Origin: Rhodospirillales bacterium
GTDB taxonomy: Bacteria > Pseudomonadota > Alphaproteobacteria > Micavibrionales > Micavibrionaceae
DNA: 64,000 nt
Direction of reading: 5' to 3'
Assembly: GCA_023898785.1 (NCBI GenBank)
Contig: CP060239.1
Coordinates: 1,984,001-2,048,000, forward strand
Positions within the stretch are counted from its first letter, which is position 1, and the number at the start of each line of letters is the position of its first letter. Made by a program: the position numbers and the translations under genes. Shown here one piece after another: positions 25,771-33,634 of the stretch. The notes under the pieces are model-generated. The model was not told the DNA's origin and searched no databases. It was given only the letters and a program-made list of their open reading frames with translations.

Positions 25771-26226
25771 ATGAAAAAACTACTTATGACACTAATACTC
25801 GCGATTATGACTGTTCCGGCCATGGCGCAGGAACATTCCCACGATCATGCCGCAGATTGGCTGAAGCCTGTCGAGGCACAATTTGTATGTATGGTGAATA
25901 ATCAAAGCTACGACACGCCGCAAATCGCTGTAGAGGTCGAAGGTAAAACCTATTACGGCTGCTGCCCGATGTGCAAAGACAGGCTTGCTAAAGACCCCGC
26001 TGTTCGTTCTGCTGTCGATCCAGTTAGCGGCAATCCCGTGAACAAAGCCGAGGCCGTTATTGGTGCCGGACCGGACAAAACGGTTTATTATTTCGAGAAC
26101 GAAGAAAATTTCCAGAAATTCGCCAGCGGCCCGATGCCGGAAATGAACCATGATCATATGGAAGGCATGGATCACTCTATGATGAATGGAGATAATACAC
26201 CTCAAAAACACGAAGACCATCATTAA
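25771..26226 (+). CDS. Periplasmic YHS/TRASH-like metal-binding protein
   Basis: 151 residues with signal peptide (about 1-19, ending VPAMAQ). A TRASH/YHS-like region has Cys in FVCMVNN and in YYGCCPMCKDRL, followed by AVDPVSGNPVN, where YHS domains have DPVCG; Ser replaces that Cys here. The C-terminus is Met/His-rich (MEGMDHSMMNGD). It probably delivers or buffers copper. AAGGAG lies upstream. A second, 5'-truncated copy of its 3' half lies at 27.6 kb, after uppP. Confidence 0.82.
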   Translation: MKKLLMTLILAIMTVPAMAQEHSHDHAADWLKPVEAQFVCMVNNQSYDTPQIAVEVEGKTYYGCCPMCKDRLAKDPAVRSAVDPVSGNPVNKAEAVIGAGPDKTVYYFENEENFQKFASGPMPEMNHDHMEGMDHSMMNGDNTPQKHEDHH

Positions 26227-26248
26227 CTCTATATTTAAGAGAGAAAAA

Positions 26249-26380
26249 ATGAATCAGGATAAATCGCATCACTCTCATCATGAGTATGATTATAATGCGC
26301 ACCCATGCTGGGATCATAAGCGTGATAGCAAATACCTTGCGGCTGCGTTTAGTGTGACTAACTTCTGCCTAAGTCTATAA
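26249..26380 (+). pseudogene. Truncated His-rich N-terminus of a metal transporter
   Basis: 43 codons starting MNQDKSHHSHHEYDYNAHPC after a purine-rich leader. A His-rich start followed by a hydrophobic beginning (SKYLAAAFSV) resembles the N-terminus of a cation efflux or P-type metal transporter, cut after the first residues of a membrane helix. It is the last piece of the copper cluster before an apparently foreign junction at about 26350. The family cannot be fixed. Confidence 0.5.
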
Positions 26381-26443
26381 ATCGGAATTTTGGGTCTTTT
26401 GAAAGGTGGTAACATCTCTATACTTATCAGTCTGAAAAACGCT

Positions 26444-26511
26444 GTGTAAGCGTCTACGGCTGACTTAGGCGCAGCAGATTTTGGCTTACACAAGCGCACA
26501 AAAACTTACAC
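26444..26511. repeat. GTGTAAG repeats next to a tRNA-Leu relic
   Basis: GTGTAAG at 26444-26450 (plus strand) and twice on the minus strand (26485-26491, 26505-26511). They precede the tRNA-Leu relic by about 60 bases, in the same way as short repeats flank the other tRNA borders in this window. No gene is supported between 26381 and 26556. Confidence 0.4.
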
Positions 26512-26564
26512 GCTTTTTTATAAAAAATGAAATTGTTAAATTAAATCAAGGGTGCAATATTATA

Positions 26565-26628
26565 ACAACGGACTTAAAATCCGTTGGCCGTAAGGCCATG
26601 CGGATTCAAGTCCAGTCGGAACCACCAT
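26565..26628 (+). pseudogene. tRNA-Leu(TAA) 3' portion, degenerate
   Basis: A perfect anticodon arm (ACGGA-CTTAAAA-TCCGT, anticodon TAA) and a long variable arm (GGCC-GTAA-GGCC) identify a leucine tRNA, and ACCACCA at the end includes a CCA. The T-stem has mismatches, and no acceptor 5' strand or D-arm can be made from the bases upstream. It looks like what remains at an integration border. It lies 28 bases before uppP. Confidence 0.65.
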
Positions 26629-26656
26629 AACTCAAATAAACGGAATACTCCCACCG

Positions 26657-27451
26657 ATGTATGATTTTCTTACCGCCATTTTTGTCGGCATCGTCGAAGG
26701 CCTGACGGAATTTATCCCCGTATCCTCGACTGCGCATTTGATCGTGCTTGTCGATGGCCTGAACTTCCCCTCGCCGCCGGGACATGTGTTCGAGGTTTTC
26801 ATCCAGATCGGAGCGATTTTTGCAGTGATGTGGCTCTATCGGGTTAAACTTTTTCACACAGCCATGTGCATCCTCCGTGAAAAGCAATCACAGATATTTG
26901 CACTCAACCTTATTCTCGGAAGCATGCCAGCCCTGCTTATTGGCGCTTTGTTTCATGACGCCATCAAAACCATGCTCTATAATCCACATGTTATTGCCTT
27001 CACGCTGATTATCGGCGCAATCATCATGTTGATTTTTGAAAAACGCTTTACAAACACTACGGTCGAGAATGTCGATGCAATCACCCCGCGCAAGGCGCTG
27101 CTGATTGGCTGCTGCCAGATGTTGGCGCTCATTCCCGGTGTTTCGCGCTCGGGCGCAACCATCATGGGCGGGCTAACGTTTGGCCTTTCAAAACCAGCGG
27201 CAACAGAGTTCTCATTCTTTCTTTCAATCCCCGTGATGTTTGCAGCTGTTCTCTACGACACTTATAAAAACCGCGAAGCAATCATGGCGTTTGACCAAAC
27301 TGGGCTTTTGGCCGCAGGTTTTATTGCTGCCTTCCTAAGCGCCCTGCTGGTTATAAAGTTTGTCGTGAATTTTATCAGCCGCCACGGCTTTGTGCCGTTC
27401 GCTTGGTACCGCATCGCAGCAGGCATCGTGATTGCGGTTGTTTTCTTTTAG
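26657..27451 (+). CDS. uppP: Undecaprenyl-diphosphatase
   Basis: 264-residue inner-membrane enzyme that recycles the C55 lipid carrier for peptidoglycan synthesis and confers bacitracin tolerance. Both active-site regions are present: EGLTEFIPVSSTAHL (about residues 14-28) and LIPGVSRSGATIMGG (about 156-170). Seven to eight membrane helices; length normal. There is no clear ribosome binding site before the ATG. It lies between two related copies of a copper-protein gene, so it may have been brought in with them. Confidence 0.93.
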   Translation: MYDFLTAIFVGIVEGLTEFIPVSSTAHLIVLVDGLNFPSPPGHVFEVFIQIGAIFAVMWLYRVKLFHTAMCILREKQSQIFALNLILGSMPALLIGALFHDAIKTMLYNPHVIAFTLIIGAIIMLIFEKRFTNTTVENVDAITPRKALLIGCCQMLALIPGVSRSGATIMGGLTFGLSKPAATEFSFFLSIPVMFAAVLYDTYKNREAIMAFDQTGLLAAGFIAAFLSALLVIKFVVNFISRHGFVPFAWYRIAAGIVIAVVFF

Positions 27452-27564
27452 GCTGCTTTCACGTTCTTCATGAAATTGATGACCTTGCTATCCAGCTCTC
27501 GCGTATGCCGAGTCAACGTACTGGCCATCGTCATTCAGTCCGCGATCCGCGTCAGGCGGAAAAC

Positions 27565-27756
27565 CCTGTTCGTTCTGCTGTCGATCCGGTTAGCGGCAAT
27601 ACCGTAAATAAGGCCGAAGCTGTTATTGGTGCCGGACCGGACAAAACGGTCTATTATTTCGAGAATGAAGAAAACTTCCAGAAATATGCCAGCGGCCCGA
27701 TGCCGGAAATGAGCCATGATCACGGTGCTATGGATGAAACTATGCACCATCATTAA
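27565..27756 (+). pseudogene. 3' fragment of a second YHS/TRASH-like copper protein gene
   Basis: Encodes PVRSAVDPVSGNTVNKAEAV and the following 43 residues up to MHHH, nearly the same as the C-terminal half of the protein at 25771-26226, and the DNA is also close (I estimate roughly 85-90% identity by eye). The signal peptide and the Cys-rich first half are missing. The bases before 27564 do not match. It marks a partial duplication of the copper cluster around uppP. Confidence 0.75.
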
Positions 27757-27849
27757 AAGTTTGCCTCTCCTATCTATTGGTATGCAGAGCATCCTTAAAC
27801 CGTTAATTTTTTAATACATTGCAACATACTTAAAAATAACAATTCTTAG

Positions 27850-27880
27850 GGGTGTGACTCAATTACGCGAGGTCACACCC
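27850..27880. terminator. Perfect 9-bp inverted repeat downstream of copper fragment
   Basis: GGGTGTGAC (27850-27858) and GTCACACCC (27872-27880) pair perfectly around a 13-base loop, followed only by TTTGAG. It could end transcription weakly or be a protein site. The remaining stretch 27757-28023 holds no gene. Confidence 0.35.
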
Positions 27881-28023
27881 TTTGAGAGAAAAACGGCCCC
27901 AGAGAGAGAATCTCTCCCCGAAGGGTGTGGTCTTTTGGGCGGTAAATTCACAGGGCAACCTTACATATACTGGGCTTCACAGGGGAGGTGAAAAAGCGTA
28001 GACAAAGTTCGTAATTGTTAAAA

Positions 28024-28355
28024 TGGTGCCACGAGAGAGAATTGAACTCTCGACCTCACCCTTCATACCGCCACGGCTTTCACCGCCGCCCCTCAAATCA
28101 TATGAAATTTGGGGCGTTTGCAGCCTGGACTATCTCTTCACCATACCCCCGGATCAAGTCCGGGGCTTTAGGTGCTGCCCGTTTAGTCTCTACACCTTCC
28201 CCCATTCTAAGAGGCTTGGCTCGGGATTGCCATGGACTTTGTTTAAGTCCGGGAGGTTTCCCCGAATTTGAGCAGTGTTCTCTCGCCAGTTTCCAAGCGA
28301 GGAGGCAATTTTTCTTAATTACCAAGGGTGCGCTCTACCACTGAGCTACCGCGGC
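28024..28355 (-). tRNA. tRNA-Thr(GGT) interrupted by a group I intron
   Basis: Exon 1 is 28321-28355 (35 nt) and exon 2 is 28024-28063 (40 nt). Joined, they give a 75-nt tRNA with acceptor GCCGCGG/TCGTGGC (two G-T pairs), D-arm GCTC/GAGC, anticodon stem CACCC/GGGTG with loop TTGGTAA (anticodon GGT), T-arm GAGAG/CTCTC, and an encoded CCA. The interruption lies after the last anticodon base, between positions 36 and 37. The sequence differs in the acceptor from the cut tRNA-Thr(GGT) at 11550, so it is a separate gene. It may be the only complete tRNA-Thr(GGT) of this region. Confidence 0.92.
28064..28320 (-). ncRNA. Group I intron (IC3-like) in tRNA-Thr
   Basis: 257 nt without an open reading frame. 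P1 can form from the exon end GGT plus intron AATT pairing with AATTGCC, with a T-G wobble at the 5' splice site; the intron ends in G. The conserved core is readable: AATTCGGGGAAACCT (P4-side), GCAATCCCGAGCCAAGC, GTGTAGAGACTAAACGGGC and AGATAGTCCAGGCTGC. GACTA and TAGTC pair as P7, the guanosine site. A GAAA loop caps the CTCGC/GCGAG stem of P2. This matches the small self-splicing introns of cyanobacterial tRNA-Leu, Agrobacterium tRNA-Arg and Azoarcus tRNA-Ile. Confidence 0.93.
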
Positions 28356-28456
28356 CTTTTGCTATGGGCTGGAAACTACAATACTTTTCCGGAAATGTCA
28401 CGGGTGATTTTCGAAGATTCGTCCAAAAAATCATGAGAGTATGTTTGCAATTTTCC

Positions 28457-28606
28457 TTATGCCAGACCCAGCACCTTTAAAATCTTGAGCGCGCTCTCCA
28501 GCTTTATCGTTGTCTTGCCCTGTTCGAAACTGTTGAGCGTCGGCTTGCTCACACCCGCCAGAACGGCCAGTTGTTCCTGCGTGAGTTTTTGGCTTAAAGT
28601 GTCTTT
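28457..28606 (-). pseudogene. 5'-truncated XRE-type HTH gene
   Basis: The last 43 or so residues are a clear XRE helix-turn-helix (KLTQEQLAVLAGVSKPTLNS, then GKTTIKLESALKILKVLGL). In the same frame the upstream bases form the terminator of the porin gene and then the porin's own 3' end, with no start codon between the hairpin and the HTH. The original 5' end therefore seems lost. Translation from an ATG inside the porin gene (28711) is possible but would read through the terminator hairpin. Confidence 0.55.
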
Positions 28607-28610
28607 ATAA

Positions 28611-28640
28611 AAAAGCTCCGCATGTTCGCGGAGCTTTTTG
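28611..28640 (-). terminator. Intrinsic terminator of the porin gene
   Basis: A perfect 12-pair stem (AAAAAGCTCCGC and GCGGAGCTTTTT) with a six-base loop, 25 bases after the porin stop and followed by a T-run on the minus strand. Symmetric A and T runs would let it work in both directions. Confidence 0.88.
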
Positions 28641-28664
28641 TAATTAAAAGGGGTCGCTTTTGAT

Positions 28665-30071
28665 TTAAAAATCCCACTGTGCGCGGAAGTTATAAACTGT
28701 TGGATCGTCATTTGCTGCGGTGGCAGCGTTAGCATCCGAATCCACATCAATAACATTAGCCATGAGGCGGATATGGTCCGTCAAGTGCCAGTTTACACCC
28801 ACGCTCACAGTATCCATTTCTCCGCCGGTAATACCCGCGCTTGCATCATTCAGATCCGTATTATCATAGCGGGCCAAAACTTCCCACGCGCCCCAGCCGC
28901 CATTTTTCAGGCTGAACGGATTTTTAGGTTTCACGCGTTTGAAATTCCCTATTTTCCCGTTGTAAGGGCGGCTCTCGCCCGTTAAAAACCAGCCTGCCTG
29001 GGCATAATAGCCATCAAAATCAGCGTCCTGATTTCCACCGCTACGGCTGACATCCGCTTTTAAATACTCACCCTGGAAACTGACCGGGCCAAACACGGCG
29101 GCCAGTTCGGCGTTGTAAACGCCGACATCGTCAACGGAACCGAAATTCCCTGTGTCGATCGTGCGGGCTCCGTCGCCTGTTCCGGGACGGGCTCTGAAGC
29201 GGACATTGCCTGTGGGTTCGCGGTGGCTATAACCGGCACCAAGATGCAATACACTGTCAGAGGCATTGCTGCCAAGACCCAGAACATTTACAGAGCCCCG
29301 AACATCGAAGGTAACGTCTTCATCCTCACCCGTTCCACTATTGCCTCCATCTTCATTGAAGACGCCCGCACCCAGGGACCAGTTGTCCCCGCCGGCCAGA
29401 ACATTCACACCGATTTCCTCATCACGTGTGAAAGCATTGGTCGGAGCGGAGCGCTCAATAAACATCAGATAGTTGGAGCTTGTGTTTTGTTCCATACCTA
29501 CGGATGGTTTTTGGTGACCGACTTTAATGTCCGCAGCATCAAGTCCGGTATAGGTCAGGGTCACTTCCTTAAAAGCGACAGCTTCGCCGGCAAAATCGAT
29601 TTCAGATTTATAATTGAAGTCTTCGCCGAGATTGCCTTTAAACCCAAGGCGGGCACGGCGGAAATTTGAATTGTTGGCGTAGTCAAAAGCGTCATCGTCG
29701 AACTGTGTCGTATCGAGGTGTACACGACCGAATGGTTGGAAAGAGTATTTTCCGTCTGCCGATTCAATTTTCGGGGATGGCTTCATCGAAATTTTGACGT
29801 CGCCGACAACGCCTCCTGCAGCCGGTTGTATGTTGGCAACCGCCTCCGATATTGCTTCGGCAGAGGCTTGCTTTTGCGCTTGCAACGCGGCTTCCTGATT
29901 CTTAATGACTTCGTTTTGTTGTTCAACAACTTTGGATAGGTTTTGAACCTGAGCCGATAATTGCTGCAGCTGCGCCTGAATTTCTTCCATCGACATTTGC
30001 TCGGCTAGCGCCGGGCTTGCCGCAAAAATCAAACCAGACGCAGACGTAAGTAAAAGGGCGTTCCTAAACAT
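28665..30071 (-). CDS. Phosphate-selective porin O/P family protein
   Basis: 468 residues from ATG 30071, with AAGGA upstream; the longer frame from 30182 has no such site. A signal peptide (MFRNALLLTSASGLIFAASP, cleavage near ALAEQ) is followed by a coiled coil (about 25-75, many Gln/Leu) and then the OprP/OprO-like barrel (FQPFGRVHLDTTQFDDDAFD, NFRRARLGFKGNLGEDFNYK) ending in FRAQWDF with terminal Phe. Outer-membrane anion channel; phosphate is the family's usual substrate but not proved here. A strong terminator follows. Confidence 0.9.
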   Translation of the reverse strand: MFRNALLLTSASGLIFAASPALAEQMSMEEIQAQLQQLSAQVQNLSKVVEQQNEVIKNQEAALQAQKQASAEAISEAVANIQPAAGGVVGDVKISMKPSPKIESADGKYSFQPFGRVHLDTTQFDDDAFDYANNSNFRRARLGFKGNLGEDFNYKSEIDFAGEAVAFKEVTLTYTGLDAADIKVGHQKPSVGMEQNTSSNYLMFIERSAPTNAFTRDEEIGVNVLAGGDNWSLGAGVFNEDGGNSGTGEDEDVTFDVRGSVNVLGLGSNASDSVLHLGAGYSHREPTGNVRFRARPGTGDGARTIDTGNFGSVDDVGVYNAELAAVFGPVSFQGEYLKADVSRSGGNQDADFDGYYAQAGWFLTGESRPYNGKIGNFKRVKPKNPFSLKNGGWGAWEVLARYDNTDLNDASAGITGGEMDTVSVGVNWHLTDHIRLMANVIDVDSDANAATAANDDPTVYNFRAQWDF

Positions 30072-30439
30072 GACGGTATCCTTTATTTTCTGTAGATTGA
30101 AGTTGGGGATACAATCACCCCCTCGAATGTTGAGTTTACATTTTTCGAATAAAGGGGCAAGATGGTGGCGTGTTAGCTGCAAATTAATTCATATATAATA
30201 TTATTTTTTAATAGTGTTTATTTTTGAATTTCTGCGCAGGATGTCGCATAGGAAGGCGTGTTGCTAAGTCTGGTGGTGTTGGCGGGATAGTTCCTAAAGT
30301 TTATCCCCTTGATTCGACGAGATGTTGCTGCATGCTCATTGCGTTCAGGGATTCGTTGTCATAAAAAAGAGACCGTTCTTCATGACGATGAATGGATGTA
30401 AAACATATGGTTAATAACTAACCGTTAAGGAGAAATATA

Positions 30440-30814
30440 ATGAAGAAAACACTTGGTTTATTTGTCGCAACAATTGTTCTGGCTGGCTTTTCAACAGCGA
30501 ACGCTTTGGCTGCTGATTGTGTTGTTCACTATAAGCGTACCGCCTGTGCCGGTCAGGAAGAGATATCCTACAAAAAATGCGGCGGTGAGCAGGAGTGTGA
30601 AAAAACGAAGCCAGCCGAATCAAAAGAAGAGTGTATGGAAGCAGCTTTGAAGAGCTGTGACAACAAGCGCTTTGACATTACCAAATGGAAGGTTATTACG
30701 GCGACTTATGGTGATGAGCAGCTTATAGGCGGCCATGATGAAGATGGTGCGCCCAATCCAGAAGGTACAAATTTTTGTGCCGGTGATCGCCCTGACCTGA
30801 ATCAGTGCGAATAA
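30440..30814 (+). CDS. Secreted Cys-rich protein, unknown
   Basis: 124 residues with AAGGAG upstream and a signal peptide (about 1-24, ending NALAAD). The mature part has eight Cys residues (in DCVVHYK, TACAG, KKCGG, QECEK, EECMEA, KSCDN, NFCAG, NQCE), an even number that suits four disulfides in the periplasm. No family recognised. It is followed after 117 bases by the chemoreceptor gene; a joint role is possible but unproved. Confidence 0.75.
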   Translation: MKKTLGLFVATIVLAGFSTANALAADCVVHYKRTACAGQEEISYKKCGGEQECEKTKPAESKEECMEAALKSCDNKRFDITKWKVITATYGDEQLIGGHDEDGAPNPEGTNFCAGDRPDLNQCE

Positions 30815-30931
30815 GAAATAAATAAGATGCGGTTTTGGAATATGGGCCGCGTCTTTCCCCGCATATAAGGGTGCTGAGTTTTCTGCGTAATAATTAACTT
30901 CTATTGATATCATGCAGAGGCTCCCCCCCCC

Positions 30932-32962
30932 ATGTTTGTTTTTAAAAATAGTCCCCTGAAGAACGCGAAAATCAGCCTGCAGATTAATTTTATAATTCTG
31001 GCGGTGGCGCTTGGTTTTACTCTCACCGGCGGGATTTACTTCTATAGCTACACAACAAGTATGAAAAAGGGGGCTGAAAGTAATGTTCTGGTCTCTGCTA
31101 AGGAGATGAACGATGAAATCGGTTATGATTTCCTAAATGCGCGGCGCAACGAAAAGGATTTTTTACTGCGTCTGGATAAGAAGTATGTTGAAAAACATGC
31201 CGCCACCAGCAAAAAAATTCATAATAAAATCAAAGAATTGGGCGATCTTTTGGCAAGAAACGGCCACTCATCCGAAGCCGTGGAAAAAGTTGATGTTGGT
31301 TATATAAAATACGAGGCTCAGTTTGAGACTGTCGTGAAATACTGGCTTGAAATCGGACTAAACCCAAACACCGGTCTTCAGGGAGATTTTTATGAGGCTG
31401 CTGATGATCTTGAAGAGCTGGTGAACGGCATAAAAGATGATAAACTCACCGCCTTGTACCTGAAAATGCGCGGTGATGAAAAAGATTTTATGACATATCT
31501 GGAATATGAATACATTGAGGCTGTAGAAAATGACGTGGCGGTTTTTTCGAAAAGATTATCGGATCTGGCTTCCTCCCAATCTAACCAACAAGAAGGCCCC
31601 TATTTAGACGCACAGCGGAATATATCTCCAGCCATCCGAAAAGAGGCAGCCAAAAACCTGGACATATACCTTGAGAAATTTCATGAGATGGCGGATTTGC
31701 GTGACAATATTGTTGCGCAAACAAAAAAACTTTCTTCGACTTTCGCCGAAGTGCAACCTGTTCTGGACAGTTTTTCGGAAGAAATGGCTGCACAATCGAA
31801 ACAGGCGACAGAAGAAGCTAAAGCAAGCGCTAAGGCAAGTTTTGATCTTATGGTCGGTGTTATGGTTTCCGTGTTGTTATTTACAAGCCTGCTATGCGTG
31901 ATGATTGGGCGCGGCATCTCTCGTCCCATTCTCGCATTATCTGGTGTTATGAATGGATTGGCAGAGGGCAATCTGGAGACAGAGGTCCCCTTTGCAGAGC
32001 AGACCAACGAAATCGGGGGTATGGCGAAAGCGCTGCAAGTTTTTAAAGATAACGCTATCGAAACGGAGCAAATGCGAAAAGAGCAGAAAATAAGGGAACA
32101 ACGCGCAGAGGAAGATAAGAAGAGAGCTATGAATGAACTGGCCGATTCCTTTGAAAAGGAGATTGGTGGGATCGTTGATACGGTTTCTTCTGCTTCAACA
32201 GAAATGGAAGCGACGGCAAAAGCCATGTCTGAAAGTGCCGATCAGACAAGCACTAAAGCCGGTATTGTTTCTTCCTCTGCGGAAGAAGCGTCTGCGAATG
32301 TGAATTCTGTTGCGGGCGCAGCTGAAGAGCTTTCAGCCTCGATTAGTGAAATTTCTTCTCAAGTTGCCAGCTCGGCGAAAGTTGCTGCGGAAGCAAAGCA
32401 GAAGGCTGACCAAACCGCAGAACGGGTGCAAAGCCTTGTCAGCGCAGCAGAGCGCATTGGCGAGGTTGTTGTGCTCATTTCTGATATTGCTGAGCAAACA
32501 AATCTTTTGGCCTTAAATGCGACTATCGAAGCAGCAAGAGCAGGAGATGCCGGTAAAGGATTTGCGGTCGTGGCGAGCGAAGTTAAATCCCTTGCTAGTG
32601 AGACGTCTAAAGCAACTGAAGAGATTTCTAATCAGATTTCTGGAATTCAAAGTGCTACACGTGAATCTGATGGTGCTATTAAAGAGATACTTGAAGTTAT
32701 CAAGCGTATAGATGAAATATCCGGAGCGGTGGCCTCTGCTGTGGAAGAGCAAGGCGCCGCTACGAGCGAGATTACACGTAACGTCCAGCAGGCTTCGCAG
32801 GGAACCTCAAAAGTAACCGAGAATATTAGCGAAGTAAGAGAGGCCGCAAATGATACAGGGCAATCCGCGAGCATGGTTCTTGATTCGGCAAAAGAGTTAG
32901 CAAAGCAAGCGAGTTCTCTTGGCAACACGGTGAGTAACTTTCTGAATCGTGTCAGGACGTGA
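30932..32962 (+). CDS. Methyl-accepting chemotaxis protein
   Basis: 676 residues. First membrane helix at about 20-42, a helical periplasmic ligand domain to about 300 (HBM/four-helix type, with repeated DEKDFMTYLE- and NEKDFLLRLD-like segments), second helix at about 302-325, HAMP at about 328-380 (RGISRPILALSG), and a cytoplasmic signalling domain whose tip is ISDIAEQTNLLALNATIEAA. There is no C-terminal CheR pentapeptide. A run of nine C directly precedes the ATG. Ligand unknown; no che genes in the window. Confidence 0.93.
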   Translation: MFVFKNSPLKNAKISLQINFIILAVALGFTLTGGIYFYSYTTSMKKGAESNVLVSAKEMNDEIGYDFLNARRNEKDFLLRLDKKYVEKHAATSKKIHNKIKELGDLLARNGHSSEAVEKVDVGYIKYEAQFETVVKYWLEIGLNPNTGLQGDFYEAADDLEELVNGIKDDKLTALYLKMRGDEKDFMTYLEYEYIEAVENDVAVFSKRLSDLASSQSNQQEGPYLDAQRNISPAIRKEAAKNLDIYLEKFHEMADLRDNIVAQTKKLSSTFAEVQPVLDSFSEEMAAQSKQATEEAKASAKASFDLMVGVMVSVLLFTSLLCVMIGRGISRPILALSGVMNGLAEGNLETEVPFAEQTNEIGGMAKALQVFKDNAIETEQMRKEQKIREQRAEEDKKRAMNELADSFEKEIGGIVDTVSSASTEMEATAKAMSESADQTSTKAGIVSSSAEEASANVNSVAGAAEELSASISEISSQVASSAKVAAEAKQKADQTAERVQSLVSAAERIGEVVVLISDIAEQTNLLALNATIEAARAGDAGKGFAVVASEVKSLASETSKATEEISNQISGIQSATRESDGAIKEILEVIKRIDEISGAVASAVEEQGAATSEITRNVQQASQGTSKVTENISEVREAANDTGQSASMVLDSAKELAKQASSLGNTVSNFLNRVRT

Positions 32963-33073
32963 TTTCCTTTTGTTCATCGGTCCCTGTGTTCTTTGATATT
33001 TGAATAAAGTTCTTAAATGAAAAGACCGAGCCAACGTAAACTGACCTGTCCCTTATAAATAAGCCCATGAAAT

Positions 33074-33094
33074 TTTGGGTAACATTTGGGTAAC
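33074..33094 (+). repeat. Two TTTGGGTAAC repeats
   Basis: Ten-base copies at 33074-33083 and 33085-33094, about 130 bases before the tRNA-Thr(TGT)-like relic. Similar in kind to GGGTAAGCA at 11.7 kb, and probably leftover integrase arm sites. 32963-33226 otherwise holds nothing I can name. Confidence 0.4.
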
Positions 33095-33226
33095 GAATGA
33101 GGCAATTATCAGTGAAACATTATGAGTTTTTATAAAGCTTGACGAAAATGTAGCTTTTCATTAAATAACAGTCAGCAGTGATGTTACGAGAGATTGTGTG
33201 CTGTCCTGAGGCTTGCAAAAATAAAA

Positions 33227-33270
33227 TTTGTAATCGTCAGGTCTGCGGTTTGAGTCCGTGTTGCGGCACC
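33227..33270 (+). pseudogene. Relic of a tRNA-Thr(TGT) 3' half
   Basis: TTTGTAATCGTCAGGTC followed by a T-loop-like GGTTTGAGTCC and the end GCGGCACC resembles the anticodon loop (TGT), variable loop, T-arm and acceptor of a threonine tRNA. The T-stem is damaged, and no 5' half precedes it. It lies 26 bases before the tRNA-Gln-like sequence. Identification is tentative. Confidence 0.4.
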
Positions 33271-33296
33271 GTCTGCCATATGTGTACATTTCTTGC

Positions 33297-33369
33297 TGGG
33301 GTGTAGCCAAGCGGTAAGGCAGCGGTTTTTGGTATCGCCATGCGGAGGTTCGAATCCTGCCACCAGCCA
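33297..33369 (+). tRNA. tRNA-Gln(TTG), defective acceptor and T-stem
   Basis: TGGGGTG acceptor 5' strand, D-arm GCC/GGC, anticodon arm GCGGT-TTTTGGT-ATCGC (anticodon TTG) and T-loop TTCGAAT are those of an alphaproteobacterial tRNA-Gln. The 3' side reads CACCAGCCA where CACCCCA plus GCCA is expected, so two C are missing and the acceptor cannot pair fully. The T-stem also has one G-G mismatch. It is 73 instead of 75 nt. Either a pseudogene left by an integration event at the 3' end or a sequencing error. Confidence 0.6.
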
Positions 33370-33634
33370 TTTTCATGTTTTCGAACCTTTTCCAGACTTT
33401 TAGATTAACGCCGTGAAGCCCTTAATTCTTGGGGTTTTGCGAAGGGTTGTTGCTCACTTTTTGCTTGTTTTCATGTCGATATGTGAGGCGAAAAAGTCTC
33501 TAAATGGCCGTTTTTCTCTAAACATTGCTACCTTCGTCTTTGCAAACAGAGCAGTTTGAAACCCTTGCCAGTTCTGCTATACAGCCATGTTACATAATCG
33601 CTTGTTTGTGTTCAGGATGAGTACCACAAGCGTT

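Noticed and set aside
33161..33376. 71-codon minus-strand frame
   Set aside because: Antisense of the tRNA-Thr-like and tRNA-Gln sequences, a typical tRNA shadow.
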